Shown: piece by piece, positions 8,151-19,205 of the stretch | Position numbering within the stretch: position 1 is the first letter of the stretch | Layout: each line of letters opens with the position of its first letter | Assembly: GCA_964019335.1 (NCBI GenBank) | Contig: OZ025754.1 | Coordinates: 1-64,000, forward strand | From: Diplonema japonicum | Taxonomy: Eukaryota; Euglenozoa; Diplonemea; Diplonemida; Diplonemidae | Length of the DNA: 64,000 nt | Direction: 5' to 3' | Translations under genes and position numbers: made by a program | Notes under the pieces: generated by a model | Told to the model about the DNA's origin: nothing | Seen by the model: only the letters and a program-made list of their open reading frames with translations | Database searches by the model: none

Positions 8151-8810
8151 CTTTTTTTTTTTTCACCAGTGAATGAAAGCACGCAATGTCGCATACCGCC
8201 TCACATGGTCGATCTTTTACGTCAAGGTGACAAGTCAAACCCGTCTTGCTCCCCCTATGCAGTACGGATGTGAGCCTGTCGTGGTTCGAATGAAGATATC
8301 GTAAAATGCGATAAACTAAAAGGCAGCAAAAAGCCTATGCAAAGGGAGGAAGAGGATACTAGGAACTAGGCAGTTTGTTTCAGGTAAGACACCCCTGGAG
8401 TATATGGGACAACATGTTTCTTTGACAAAAAAAAGTAGATGATAGACTAAAAGTGGTATCGCAAAAAAAGAGAAAAAAATGGGGCTTTGATTGCAACACT
8501 AGGTGGCGTTAAGCGTGCAACGAAGCACGAACTACCTACTTGATTACAGGGGGCGCTCCTCGGCCGAGCAGTAGCTTCTTCTGCGTTCCGTGTCGTGTCC
8601 TTAATGCGTGCGGTGTGCAACTCAACCCTAGTCGGTGCGTCCCGGATAACCAAGATTCTGCGCTCGTGCAGTTTGCTGCCTGTTCGTCACCCAGAGCATC
8701 TGCGTTCTCCCACTCGGGCGCTATCGGTGATGACCGACGAGGAGGTCAACAGCTAACAACACATCTGATGTACTTCTTATATTTCCATGTTATCCCCACC
8801 ACCCTAAAAG

Positions 8811-8941
8811 TGTCTCGAGTTCCTCTCCTTGGAAGGGGAGGTGGTCGAGAAGCGTACAAAAAATTCTGTATATGGCTTATTGATCATGGATCAGATTGGG
8901 TACCAATAAAGTACAGAAACTGTAGCTTTAGAATCGTTGGT
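8811..8941 (-). ncRNA. Spliced-leader (SL) RNA gene
   Basis: The 38-nt SL exon (8941-8904) is followed by a GT donor within GGTACCC. ATTGG/CCAAT can pair across the donor, TGATC-CAT-GATCA forms a second stem-loop, AATTTTTTG (8865-8857) matches an Sm binding site, and a strong terminal hairpin follows. That hairpin has an outer stem TCTCGA/TCGAGA (8850-8845 with 8818-8813) and an inner 8-bp stem. A TTTT run lies at 8809-8806. Exon, donor, Sm site and 3' hairpin in this order are the architecture of kinetoplastid and diplonemid SL RNAs, which donate the capped leader to mRNAs by trans-splicing. Length to the hairpin is about 131 nt. Known SL RNA genes usually sit in tandem arrays, so a single isolated copy could be an orphan. 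Upstream lies only a T run and C run. Confidence 0.85.
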
Positions 8942-9084
8942 AAAAAAAAAGGGGGGGGGGATATTCCCAACTACCAAAAGAGACAGAAGAAGAAGAAGAA
9001 GAAGAGAGTGAGAAAAAAAAACAAATAATCAAGTTAACAAAAATCTATCTTGTCAAGCAACTTGCCACATATTTCTCCGTTTCT

Positions 9085-9936
9085 CTATTCATTTACACTT
9101 ATCCCCTCTGGTATCCTATTCTTCAATACCTCGTAAAAACTATCAGAGCTTCCACTCAAGTCGATGATTCTTAGATTATCGCACTTATACATGAACACGT
9201 CACCAATGTAATTAAGATTGATCATCGCACTCAAGTCGATGGTTTCTAGTTTTTCACACCCATACATGAATGCATCACCCACGTAATAAACATTGGCCAT
9301 CGAACTCAAGTCGATGGTTTCTAGTTTTTCGCACCACGACAAGAAGGAATCACCAATAGAAGAAACTTTGTTCGTCTCGCTTAAGTCGATAGATTTTAGG
9401 TTTTTGCACTGATACATGAAAGCCTCACCAATGGAAAAAACATTGGGGAGGCTGAGATGGACAGATGTCAGGTGGTCGCACCCCCTGAGAAACTCATCGT
9501 CTATAGCTGTAACACAGCCTGTGGAGTCGGTGACAACGAGGCCCCGAAGTCCAGAAGGAAGGTCCCCTGCCGCCATGGACAGATATTCATCCGAGCCCTC
9601 CACTTCAACCACCAAGACTAGCTCAGGGTCAGCTGCCACAAGCCCCTCCAGCTCTGAAACCACTTCTGAGTTCTCTCTCCTCAGCTCTTTCAACCCCACG
9701 GTTCTCATTATCACCTCTACATGAACTTCACAGCCCTCCACGAGCCCGATCTCTTGAACCTCCTCACCACTGTTCATGTCCAATACCTCTCCCTCCCAAA
9801 CCAGTTTGAACTTGCCCTCGAGTAATCCAGAAGCACGGGCTGCCTTCTTGTACAGGCTCCCCATCGTCTCCTTACCCGAAACTTCCACATCGTGAACCCC
9901 GCTTTTTGTCTTCAGAAACACTGTCACCCCGTCCAT
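9085..9936 (-). CDS. Ubiquitin-like/leucine-rich-repeat protein
   Basis: 283 residues. The start is chosen because AACAAACAG just upstream can serve as trans-splice acceptor. Residues 1-75 look like a ubiquitin-like fold (VTVFLKTKSG, a central LVWEGEVLD strand, then EVHVEV). From about 135 on are irregular leucine-rich repeats of about 24 residues of the BspA type, each with an MYQCKNLKSIDLS-like core and an IGDAFMYGC-like return. Repeat proteins of this type bind other proteins. A ubiquitin-like head on a repeat scaffold suggests an adaptor, which is inference. The ankyrin protein at 54004-55485 has a similar architecture with a different repeat. Confidence 0.7.
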   Translation of the reverse strand: MDGVTVFLKTKSGVHDVEVSGKETMGSLYKKAARASGLLEGKFKLVWEGEVLDMNSGEEVQEIGLVEGCEVHVEVIMRTVGLKELRRENSEVVSELEGLVAADPELVLVVEVEGSDEYLSMAAGDLPSGLRGLVVTDSTGCVTAIDDEFLRGCDHLTSVHLSLPNVFSIGEAFMYQCKNLKSIDLSETNKVSSIGDSFLSWCEKLETIDLSSMANVYYVGDAFMYGCEKLETIDLSAMINLNYIGDVFMYKCDNLRIIDLSGSSDSFYEVLKNRIPEGISVNE

Positions 9937-10510
9937 CTTTATGTCTCCTGTTTGTTTGTTCAGTCTTCCGCCTTGGCCACTAAACCACTGGATTTATAAT
10001 CGGGGGGGAAACGAAAGTTTTCCTGTAAAAGAAAAATTACAAGACTGCTTGAGCTTCCCAGTATGAAGAATTAAGTGTCTGCAACGAGGAGCAGTGGAGT
10101 TAGCAGCAGTGTGAACCAATGAAGTACTATGTACCCCTTTTTTTTGCTTCTTAATGCAAGATGGTCGGTTCCTCATCATCAGCGGTACCTGGTGCGTAGC
10201 GGCAAAACAAACATTTGTGTCAACGGAGCCAAAGGATAAGCCCTTCCCGCCATCATCCACCCTTGTTGTACCGCGCAAGAAAAACTGTACTTTATACCTG
10301 CTGTTGCTGTGATCACACGTGTGTCGCCATTCACCTGCGGCACCAGTAGGCTCGATGGCACGCCGCGAGCATGCTTTACTGTAACGAGGGTTAAAATAAC
10401 AGTAGTCCACTGCAAAAGGAAAAAAAGAAACAAACTTTTGACATCACGCAACGCAAGGGCAAGCAGCATGCGTTGGCAGATGTGAAACGTTGGTTTAGCA
10501 TCAGTTTTTC
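9937..10510. other. Intergenic, possible small spliced gene unresolved
   Basis: A minus-strand frame at 10469-10179 starts with a hydrophobic segment (LFLFFLLQWTTVILTLVTV) and several GT and AG pairs could define short introns. No reading gives a recognisable product, so no gene is called. Confidence 0.25.
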
Positions 10511-12022
10511 CTACTTCGCAGAGTGCACCAAGACTTCAAGACCATTCTTGTCCAGCTGCCAGGTGATGGAGGGCTGGAGCTTGGGAACGAATCCTTCACA
10601 TGGAGAGAACTTGAATTTCGCAAACAAAGTGAGCAGCGCGATTTTGCCCTCCAAGATTGCCATGTTCTTCCCCAAGCACAGCCTGGGCCCTGCGTGGAAG
10701 GTGGGGTACATGAACTCATCGTAGGTAGCCCCGATCCATCTCTTGGGGTTGAAGTCCTCGGGGTTTTCGCCCCACAGCTTCTCGTACCTGTTGGTGACGT
10801 AAGGCAGCCATTCCACCTTGACGCCAGGGGGCACTTTGAAGCCGGAGGGAAACGTTGTCTCTTTCACGCTGATCTTCCCGTTCACGGGGACCGATGGGTG
10901 GAGCCTCAAGGCCTCCAAGAAAACCGCTTCGGCAACAGGCGACTTGCCTTCTACATCATCGAAGGTGAGTGCCTCTTGTGTGTTCCCGCCAAAGCACGCC
11001 ATCGCCTCATCGTGCAGTTGCTCCTGCCACTCGGGGTGCTTGCTGAGGTACTCGATGCACGATGTCAGTGCTGACCCTGTCGTGTCCCTTCCTGCGATGA
11101 CGGTGTTCAAGATCATGTCCCTGAGGAACTTCCTGTCGTATGGCATGCTGCTCGACCTTGCGTAGTCCAGGAAGAGCCCCGTCATTGTGCGGTCGTCTTT
11201 GATTGCGTCCTCCTTGAGTGTCCCATCCTTCTCGAAGTACTGGTCCACTGCCTCCTCCACGTAAGCATCTATGATCTTCATTGAGGTAGTAATACCCTTC
11301 TCGGTTGGAAGCCCAAGCAAGCTGTTCAGCCTCCACCATGGTAGCAGAAAGCGTGTGAGGATGCCTGCCTGGACAACGTCGAAGGCTTGCTGGAACTCAG
11401 CATCCCTGGTGTTCCCCTCTAACGAGTTGACGTCTTTGTTGAACGCTATCCCGTTGATGCAGTCGAACGTGTAGCAGTAGAACAGTGGCTGGATGTCCAG
11501 CGGTTTGTTGCTCGCTGCGTGCTTGTCAAGGGTTCTGACTAGGTCCTGCGCGTGGGTCCCGAAGACAACGCTCATTCTCTCTCTGAGCTGCCTGCGGTTG
11601 AACATCTGCGACATCACGACACGCTGCTCCTTCCACACCTCCCCGTTGGAGTTGAAGATGCCGCCTCCAAGGAGGCACGAGAAGTTCTCAATGAAGTCCG
11701 GCGACTTTACAAAGTTGTTGAAGCTGTCCTTCAACAGGAACTTGATGTCCTCGCGCTCAATCAGAACGACGCCCACCCTGCCCCCCACGGCAGACCAGGT
11801 GAAACTCTTCCAGCCGTTCGTCTTGAACTCGCTGTACGTGAACTCACACAGCGACATCTTCCTGAATACAATCGCCTTAATCGCAGCAACGGTCGATCCG
11901 ACCACAGGAGTGTGCCCGCTGTGCACGGGAAGGCTTGTGAAGCGTCCTTTGGCCTTGAACTTGTACACCACAACACATAGTACCAGCAATGCACAGAGGC
12001 AGGCTTTTAAAAATGAGTCCAT
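10511..12022 (-). CDS. Cytochrome P450 monooxygenase
   Basis: 503 residues, no intron. The start at 12022 follows the acceptor CCCTTATTTCCCTCAG by three bases; an upstream in-frame ATG would lie before it. Residues 1-22 are a single membrane anchor, as in microsomal P450s. Diagnostic motifs are present in order: I-helix AGRDTT, K-helix EALRLHP (ExxR), the NPEDFNPKRW region, and the haem loop FHAGPRLCLG with the axial cysteine. The enzyme would insert one oxygen atom into a lipophilic substrate using electrons from NADPH-P450 reductase at the ER membrane. AGRDTT with a C-terminal LCLGK resembles fatty-acid omega-hydroxylases of the CYP86/CYP52 type, but substrate cannot be assigned from sequence alone. 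Confidence 0.93.
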   Translation of the reverse strand: MDSFLKACLCALLVLCVVVYKFKAKGRFTSLPVHSGHTPVVGSTVAAIKAIVFRKMSLCEFTYSEFKTNGWKSFTWSAVGGRVGVVLIEREDIKFLLKDSFNNFVKSPDFIENFSCLLGGGIFNSNGEVWKEQRVVMSQMFNRRQLRERMSVVFGTHAQDLVRTLDKHAASNKPLDIQPLFYCYTFDCINGIAFNKDVNSLEGNTRDAEFQQAFDVVQAGILTRFLLPWWRLNSLLGLPTEKGITTSMKIIDAYVEEAVDQYFEKDGTLKEDAIKDDRTMTGLFLDYARSSSMPYDRKFLRDMILNTVIAGRDTTGSALTSCIEYLSKHPEWQEQLHDEAMACFGGNTQEALTFDDVEGKSPVAEAVFLEALRLHPSVPVNGKISVKETTFPSGFKVPPGVKVEWLPYVTNRYEKLWGENPEDFNPKRWIGATYDEFMYPTFHAGPRLCLGKNMAILEGKIALLTLFAKFKFSPCEGFVPKLQPSITWQLDKNGLEVLVHSAK

Positions 12023-12468
12023 TTCCTGAGGGAAATAAGGGGTGAATTGTTCTTTTTGTTGAAAAATAATCAGATCATTTGCCGGCAAGAAACTTCAGAA
12101 GCTAAACACAATAAAAAACCTTTGGTGATTATTAACTCCCGTCGTCGCTTGCCTTTCCCAAACAGGGGACGATCCAGATTTGCCCACGAAATGCAGGAAG
12201 GAAGAAAGAAGTGGCGATCCCCCAGCATAGCAAGGTACGGCCGCTGCAAGGCTATGACACGAATCAGGTAACGGCAGGCAAATCTCAAAATAAAAGCTTC
12301 GTTGCCCCTCGACCAAGTATCGTCTGCAAAGCCGCGATCGGGGGTCACGTTTGAAAAGAAGCTGGATGCAATCAACTTCGACTTTTTACTTATTTCTAGT
12401 TGGTGGTTTGCCAAAAAGAGGGGAAAGAAAAGTACTAGAAACGAGCAAAATAACACAAGGCGGTCAAA
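12023..12468. other. Intergenic spacer
   Basis: Contains the P450 5' leader with its pyrimidine-rich splice acceptor near 12026-12040 and otherwise nothing recognisable. Confidence 0.4.
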
Positions 12469-12881
12469 CTAAGCTGTCTTTGACTTTTTGAGCAACTTAA
12501 GAAACAAGCCGGTAGAGGCGTACCCTAGAAGGCAGGTCTGCAGGGACCACAAAAGAACGTCTGGAAGGGGGGGTGAAAAAGATTGGAAGTCATACCCATG
12601 AGAGAGGAGCCTGCACCAATCGCCTTGACGGCAACGAAGATGGCTTCGAGAACATGAAGTGCCACAGCAATGTAGAAAACACTGGGCCACAGGTTAGGGA
12701 ACTGCACAGCAAGGTCGGCCACCCAACCGAGGACTTGCGGGAAGGGCAGCTCTGTCGGAGAGAAAGCGGCCTGTATGTATGATAACTTTCCTTCCCCTGT
12801 TCTTCACACCATATAAGTGAGGCACATCCCTGTGATGATCACGGGATACCACAAGATGCCGGCAAGAGCGAATTTCACCAT
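12469..12881 (-). CDS. TMEM254-like (DUF4499) small membrane protein, three exons
   Basis: 112 residues after removing GT-AG introns at 12771-12809 (39 nt) and 12561-12595 (35 nt), both of which restore one frame. Three or four hydrophobic segments can be seen: FALAGILWYPVIITG near the start, WPSVFYIAVALHVLEAIFVAV in the middle, and LLWSLQTCLLGYASTGLFLKLL at the end. The middle AxHVxEA and terminal LWxLQTxLxG patterns are what I recall of the TMEM254/DUF4499 family, whose function is unknown. The gene ends in a dilysine-like KKSKTA. The introns are among the shortest in the window. Confidence 0.7.
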
Positions 12882-12910
12882 TCTTTTTTCTCTTTTTTTC
12901 TTTCTCTTAT

Positions 12911-12945
<35 letters not shown>

Positions 12946-13018
12946 AAAAGTATCTACCGAAAGACAAAAAAAAAAAATACGAGTTTACAATAGTCTTCAA
13001 AAAAGCTTGATGGTGATG

Positions 13019-14650
13019 TCACAGGAATGAAATTTTCGGAATACTGAAGACGTCCAGCACTTCCCTGTTGGCGGCACGTGCTTCCCCGACGCGCAATATG
13101 ATGCTCTGATGGGTGCCGAAAGCCTTCATTTCGAACCTAGCGTAGCCGTCGTTAGGAAGGTCCGCCAGCATTTGCGTCAGGTGCCGTAATGACTGTACCT
13201 TTTTGTCATTCAACGATTCCACCACGTGGTGCACAAAGTCGCCCGACTGGTAGCCTTGGTTCACCTGGTGCGGCAGCATCTGCGCCAACACCACCACTTC
13301 GCACAGGTCCTTCGCAGGCCTCCCTGTGAGGGTAAGCTGCAGGAGGTGCGTCGGGGCCAATGAGTACCAATCCTGACCCCATTCCTTCAGGTACGGCACA
13401 GTGAGCGGTGTAAACACAAGCCCGCCAAAAGTGTGGTATTTCGGTTTTTGTTTCATGTACGGGTTGCAGTTGTGGGACAGCACCAGCGAAGGCATCACCT
13501 TGGATTGCATCTTGAGCGTTATCTCTTTCTTGTTTCGGAGCACGCGCACCTTCGAGGTGCTCAGGTACTCCTTCATGTGCATGACGTGGTCGAAACGCAC
13601 CCTGCGCGACCCGAACTTCACCGTCCCATCGTTCGCCACCTGCATCCCGTCTATGGACAGCAGCACGTCGTTGTCCCTCATGACCCCCTCAGAGGCTGCA
13701 TGTGCGACTACCTTTTTGATCAGAATCCCGGTTTGTTTCTTGCTGAGCCCCATGTACTTCCGGAGGTGTTCGTTGAGCGGATCTTGCACGTAGCACCCGA
13801 ACGAGCAGAAGCCAGGGTGGTAGCTTCTGTCGGTGTATGTTGGGAGGCAGGATGGATCCCTTGCTGCTTGCTTGCGCTGCCGCTTGCCGTGCAGGGCATA
13901 ATACTGCCTCAAGAAGTGCGCGATGACAGGGACGGGGATGATGTAAGAAATATTGTCGGCGTGCGTGAGGGACTGGAACGACACACCAATGACCTTATCG
14001 TTCGAAACTGCGGGCCCGCCACTGTTGCCTGCGTTGATGGCGGCATCGATCTGGATGGCTATGAGATGCGTGTGCACACATATGACATAAGGCTGTGTGT
14101 CAACACGGGAAACAACACCGCTCGTAACGCTGACCTGGTCGCCCCCTACAGGGTAGCCCACCACACGGACCGACTCCTGTATATCAGGAACTCCATCAAA
14201 GGACTTGATAGCTTCCACAACATCTCGAACATCGGGCTTTTTCGTGTCGGATAATGATTTGTGATGGGTGTACAGGTCCAGGCCGGTGAGGCCTTCCCAG
14301 AACTCGTTGTCGTGAACCGTTAAAAGCGCCATGTCGCATTCTACTCCTGTGTAGACGACCTTAGCTACGTACTTGTCACCTGAACCTTCTTTGCGGACCT
14401 CTACTAGGACGGAGTCGAGGATGACGTGGGCGTTGGTCATGAGGAGACGTCTCTTCCTGTCGATCACGAAGCCGCTACCTGTGGAGGACTGTTGGATCTT
14501 CTTGCTCCACGGGATGAGGTAGTTCGGCGCGCACACTGTCGCGTAGACCTTTACAACGCTGTTCATTACATCCTTGCTTATCGTATGGCACAGCCTCACC
14601 GTCCACCGATACTTTGTAAATGCCGTTGCATGCCTCCTTAGCACATTCAT
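13019..14650 (-). CDS. Deg/HtrA-family serine protease, mitochondrial-type
   Basis: 543 residues. The ATG at 14650 is preferred over one 45 nt upstream because ACATCAG and GCAG acceptors lie between them, and because it exposes a basic amphipathic presequence (MNVLRRHATAFTKYRW) suited to mitochondria. The trypsin-like domain has its triad in TNAHV (His), ECDMALL (Asp) and INAGNSGGP (Ser). About 250 residues follow with PDZ-like features (TGILIKKV, DNDVLLSIDG), consistent with the plant DEG9/DEG10 group rather than bacterial DegP. Expected role: ATP-independent degradation of damaged proteins in the organelle. No intron is present. Confidence 0.88.
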   Translation of the reverse strand: MNVLRRHATAFTKYRWTVRLCHTISKDVMNSVVKVYATVCAPNYLIPWSKKIQQSSTGSGFVIDRKRRLLMTNAHVILDSVLVEVRKEGSGDKYVAKVVYTGVECDMALLTVHDNEFWEGLTGLDLYTHHKSLSDTKKPDVRDVVEAIKSFDGVPDIQESVRVVGYPVGGDQVSVTSGVVSRVDTQPYVICVHTHLIAIQIDAAINAGNSGGPAVSNDKVIGVSFQSLTHADNISYIIPVPVIAHFLRQYYALHGKRQRKQAARDPSCLPTYTDRSYHPGFCSFGCYVQDPLNEHLRKYMGLSKKQTGILIKKVVAHAASEGVMRDNDVLLSIDGMQVANDGTVKFGSRRVRFDHVMHMKEYLSTSKVRVLRNKKEITLKMQSKVMPSLVLSHNCNPYMKQKPKYHTFGGLVFTPLTVPYLKEWGQDWYSLAPTHLLQLTLTGRPAKDLCEVVVLAQMLPHQVNQGYQSGDFVHHVVESLNDKKVQSLRHLTQMLADLPNDGYARFEMKAFGTHQSIILRVGEARAANREVLDVFSIPKISFL

Positions 14651-15194
14651 ACTGCCTGATGTATTTAAAAAAAAAACGGGGTAAAACAAAAACAAGAAAT
14701 TTTGTTCAGAATAATGGAACCAAAAAAAAGGGAGGGAAGAAAGAAGAAAAAAAAAAGAAGAAAAATCCCATTGAAGGGAAAGGAGGGGGAGGGGGAAAAA
14801 AAAAGAGGGTTGGGGGGGGAGAAGAAAACTTTAAAAAAAAGAGAAAAAAAAAGTGACAAGAACGTGAAAAAAACTTTCTTAGGAGGGAAATTAAATAAGA
14901 AAAAAAGAGGGGGGTCCCCCTCCGTCTTTTCTTTTTCATTTTCCGTTCTCCTGCTTTTTTTTCCCCCTGTTTTTTTTTTCTTTTTTTTCTCCTTCTTTTT
15001 TCTTTAAGTTCTCTTCCGGGTTTTCCCTTTCTTTTTTTTTTACCTCCTTATCTAATTCTTTATGGGGACAGGGATTCTAAGGGGGGACAAGCTTAAGAAA
15101 AAAAATTGCGGGGAGGGTTTTTTTTTCTTCTCTTCTTTTAAGCTGCACACAAAGAAAAAAAAAGGGGGGGATCTATGTTAAAAAGTATCAAATC
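14651..15194. other. Low-complexity spacer
   Basis: Long A/G-rich then T/C-rich runs. Frames here are lysine- or phenylalanine-rich artefacts and nothing else is visible. Confidence 0.6.
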
Positions 15195-15404
15195 TTACGG
15201 GTAAGCGGGGCGGAACGAACCAGTCCTGGCGGGGGGGGGCGAGGGCTTGGCGCGCCTGAAGCAGAGGACGTAAATCTCAGGGGCGTGAACCATGTAGTGG
15301 TCCCAGCCAAGGGACTGCTGCACACCAAGACTGCGCCACTCGCTTTCAGCCATAATCCTGTTCGGGACCAACTTCTTGAGCTCCTTTGGGAGGATCACGT
15401 GCCT

Positions 15405-15444
<40 letters not shown>

Positions 15445-15580
15445 CCCTTGAAAAATACCTGTACTCAAAAGTGTCATCAGTGTACTTATCAGAGTACCTG
15501 ATCCTGTCCTTGCAAGAGGTGATGATCGTCTGAGCCTTGGTGTTCTTCGTGGACTCTAAGACGGGACCCATGGTGACCAT
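15195..15580 (-). CDS. CKS1: CKS1, cyclin-dependent kinase regulatory subunit, copy A
   Basis: Two exons (15580-15459 and 15402-15195) with a 56-nt intron whose interior is GGGA plus about 34 A residues, ending CAG. The product is 109 residues from the first ATG; a second ATG at 15571 is also possible. Exon 1 ends FEYR and exon 2 continues [10 protein letters not shown], giving the complete Cks core with [14 protein letters not shown], which holds the phosphate-pocket residues. Cks proteins bind CDKs and steer multisite phosphorylation. The hinge motif normally HxPEPHILLFRR reads [12 protein letters not shown] here. A proline/arginine-rich C-terminal tail of about 18 residues is extra. A paralogue lies at 40748-41216. 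Confidence 0.92.
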
Positions 15581-15856
15581 TTTTTTTTTTTTTTTTTAAA
15601 AAGGAAGCGAAAACGTTGCCTGTACGGGTGGGGAAAATAAAAAATAGACCAGGAAGCGTGAAAAATAGAAAAAAACTTTTAGTTTTGTTTTTTTTGTTTG
15701 AGAGTAAGAAACAATCAGGAGGTGTTAGGCAATAGTTTGGAGGAAAAAAAAAGGGGGGGGAAGGAGGGGAGTGGAGAAACTAAAAAAAGAATGAGAAAAA
15801 AGATGTCTTTGAAGGGAACCTGCAGTATGTGACAGGATCGCCTAACGACAATCAAC
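15581..15856. other. Spacer with the CKS1-A trans-splice acceptor
   Basis: CCCGTACAG upstream of the CKS1 start is a candidate SL acceptor. The rest is A/G-rich with poly-A and poly-G runs. Confidence 0.4.
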
Positions 15857-16318
15857 TCATCTAGTGTTTGATCCCTTCTGTCGTGGTAGTGCCTTAGGCC
15901 CGTCGTGGTATCTATTCAGCAGCTTGGGCGTGAAACCAACTAGCGAGTTGTTGAGGATGCAATGCGTTCGCAGTTGCTCCTCTAGGATCGGGTGGGTTGC
16001 CTTCGGGGACGCGAAGACTGGACGAGTGGAGTATCCAATGATGGAACGGCTGTGGAGCCCCAGGGTACGCAGCGAGTGTAATGACTTCTTAGTTTCTGCT
16101 GGAATCAGGTGATTCCCAGTTCCTGTTCTGTGTGCCCTGTCCAGGACGTTGAGGATTCTTCCGATTTTCCTAGCCCAGCATGCCAGGTCTTCACCACCCA
16201 TGTGGATTCTCTCCGTTGCTATGAAGTCGACAGCAAGCTCCGCCTTGGACACTTGCCCTCCATCCTTGCCCCATTTCAGGGCACTCAGCCATTTGAGGAC
16301 AAACGGGATCAGCCCCAA
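15857..16318 (-). pseudogene. Probable C-terminal fragment of a retroelement polyprotein
   Basis: An open stretch of 153 codons begins in LKWLSALKWGKDGG and AELAVDFIATERIH and ends near LNRYHDGPKAL. The pattern of tryptophans, an ELAxDF segment, a LHSLRTLGL segment and a RPVF segment recalls the C-terminal tail of protist LINE polyproteins, as in the element at 4554-5240 but a different part. Poly-A follows at 16318-16328 on the plus strand. No catalytic domain is present. The assignment is by pattern memory and is weak. Confidence 0.4.
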
Positions 16319-17777
16319 AAAAAAAAAAGATCCCTTCCCTTTAATGGCCCTAACCTTCCAAATGTCTGGTCACTACTTGACGCGAAAAAGTGATCAGATT
16401 TCAACCCGAATCTGGTTTTTTTGACATAGTGACAGACAATTGGAAATTTAGGGCCTTATATTTTCTTTGTAAAAATGTGACCTAATGACCCTACAAGAGG
16501 TGATAATTAGGATGAAGAGAATAAGGTATTGCATGTCTTCTTCTTTTTTTTCTTTTTCTTTTCCCGTTCTTTTTTGTTCTTGTATCGAAAAATCTTTTCT
16601 GCAAAATACCCCCTACATGAGTAGGGGCTATTTTGGTGTGAAGGCTGTGATAGGGGGGGCAATAAAAAAAAGTTTTCTTTTTTCTATCCTTTGCCTTTCC
16701 CAAGCCGGAAAAAAAAAAAAAAAAAAAGAGGAAAAAAACACTGTTTTCGCAAAGGGGCGCTGTGAGCGCCCTTTTGTTGAAGATAAAAGACTCGTCACAT
16801 ATTTTGATACAGAGGCAAAAACTGGCATTATCAAATTTGAATCTTTTTTTTTTTCTTTTTTTTTTTTCCGTTTTCTTAACAGTGAGTACCCTGTACACTG
16901 AAAATTTTCATTCGAGTTTTTTTTTTTTTTTTTTTTCGTTCTTGCTTTCCCTCTCAGCATCTTGATACCGGGGATCGAGGGGGGGGGGGGGGGGGGGGGC
17001 TTGAACAACAGAATAACAGCACACATAAAAAAGGCGGTATTTAGGGCAAATCTCACCTGAGGACCTAGTTCCGTTTCCTGAAGAGAATTGAGGTTTTTGT
17101 CTCTTTTTACTGTTTTTACGTAAGATGGTGAAGATCTTAGGTGAAGATCTGCGCAACGGGAGGTTCCCTGCAAGATTTGGGGAATTCTACTAACGATTAA
17201 AATCTTTAAGTGATGAAAACCATCCCAGGCACTGCTGCCTTCAAGAGACCAAGAGACGGCAACAAACTCTCTGTTATGCTGCATTTAAAAAAAAAAAGAA
17301 AGAAATCTGCAGAATTTTGTGTATAAAAAACAGATTTCTTTTCTTTCTTTCAAGTCGGAGTTAGGACAGTGGTTCAAAGAAGAAAAAAAAAGTTTTTTTT
17401 TTTTTTTTTTTTTTTTTGAACGAGAGAGCCTTATTGTTGTTAGAGTGTTTCCTTTCAGAGATTCTTTTTTTTTCTTTTTTTATTTATTCTAAAAAAGACG
17501 GGAGAAAATCCAATCAACAAAGTCAAAAAAAATCACCTTTTTAAAAAAAGATTTCCATAGGAAAAGACATCTATGTGACGTGTCCTTGATGGGCCTTTCT
17601 GCTTGCCACCCCAGAACCAGGGTGCAGGCGCTAACTGCAGAATACACCGGTAAACCGGTATTTCTTTTACAACGAAATTTTATGTTCCTTTTGATTTTTT
17701 TTTTTTTTTACACGGATAGGCCCCGAGAATTTGTCAGCCATTTTCTCTCCGGTTTCCTTCTTAGGGGAGCCGGGAAT

Positions 17778-17811
<34 letters not shown>

Positions 17812-17902
17812 CAGGCGACAGAAGATTTCCATAGGTATGAATAATGTGATTTTGTGGACATAAAATCTGTTCACTGGACGTGAATAATAATAAAAAGGTG
17901 GC

Positions 17903-17939
<37 letters not shown>

Positions 17940-19173
17940 TTTTTTTGAGAAAATCAAAAAAAACACAAGTTATTATTTTTTTGTGAAGATCGCACTTTGA
18001 AGGCAGAGGCACGCAGTGTTGCATCGCCTCAGCGTATTGTCATGTGGTAAAAAAAAAAAAAAAAAAAAAGAAAAAGAAAAAAAAAAATATAAATAATATA
18101 AATAGTTGTAATCATTTATTGAACGAAAACCTGTGTTTAATAAAATAATAATAATAATAATAATAAAAAAGAAACAAAAATATTTGCGAGATAAAGGGCT
18201 TCTTGTTGTGGGAGGTCCCTCTCTGTTTTTCACGATAAAAAGAAAAGACAATCCTCCAAAAAAAAAAATCAAACCAGAAAGGGTCTGTTTCAACCCCTTC
18301 TTTTCTGGAGAGGGGAAGGGTTTTTTATTTATCAGGGGGGGGGGATGCAGAAGAACGAAGAAAATATGAAAATATCAGCCCTCTCTCTCTTTGTTCTAAA
18401 TAGGTTTGTATTGCATGTTGCCCTTTTTTTTCTTCTTCTTTTTTTTTTTCTTCTCCCCTTTCGGAACTACAGATAAAAACTTAGCTCCGAATTTCTTGAA
18501 GACAAAAAAAGAGAAAAAAAAAGGAATTCATAATTATGATAATGATGATGGCTCTTTTTTCACAATGGGCACCGATGGCCGGACGTGGGGGGGATCTAAA
18601 TAATAAAAAATCTTTTTTGTGGTGAAAAGGGTTAAATGAGCGAGCCGAAAGGTATTCTCTAAAAAGGGATTTAGAGACATTGCGGGGCTATTAAACTTCA
18701 TAACAGGGGGGTGGGGGAGGGTAGCATGAGAGTCGGGTGATTTCACCTTAAACAGGAAAAAAAAAATACTTTTCCACCGGCTTTGTACCCATACGGGCAT
18801 AATTTCACCATCTTTCGGGTTTATCTTAGAGATCATCTCGTAATCATAATATAAGCTGTGTCCCTCTTATCTCAGCTTTAAGAAAAAAAAAAATGACAAA
18901 GCCCATGCTGGGCTTGAAGCCACATAAAATTTTTGGGTGGGTGCACTCAGGCGGGGGGGAGGGGGAGTCACACTACAGCGGTTTCAGGCAAAACAGTCCC
19001 CCCCCCCCCCCCCCCCCCCCATTCATCAAAGTAAAGAAAAAAATAAACCTTCGTCGGCAAAAAAAAAAAAAAAAAAAAAATGTCCAAGCCTACCTCAAAA
19101 AGGGGAGTGAAAAGAACAAAAAAGCTCCTACATTACAAAAAAAAAAAAATGTATATAAACGGATGACAGTATG

Positions 19174-19205
<32 letters not shown>

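Noticed and set aside
8283-8291. GGTTCGAAT resembling a tRNA T-loop
   Set aside because: No cloverleaf can be built upstream; A-box, anticodon stem and acceptor pairing are missing.
9977-9987. TGGTTTAGTGG on the minus strand, a perfect tRNA A-box
   Set aside because: No B-box or acceptor stem follows; the start codon of the LRR protein lies about 40 nt downstream. Treated as a chance match.
17000-17284. ORF beginning MQHNREFVAVSW (minus)
   Set aside because: Ninety non-repetitive residues without family similarity, then running into G- and A-runs; no good acceptor before the ATG.
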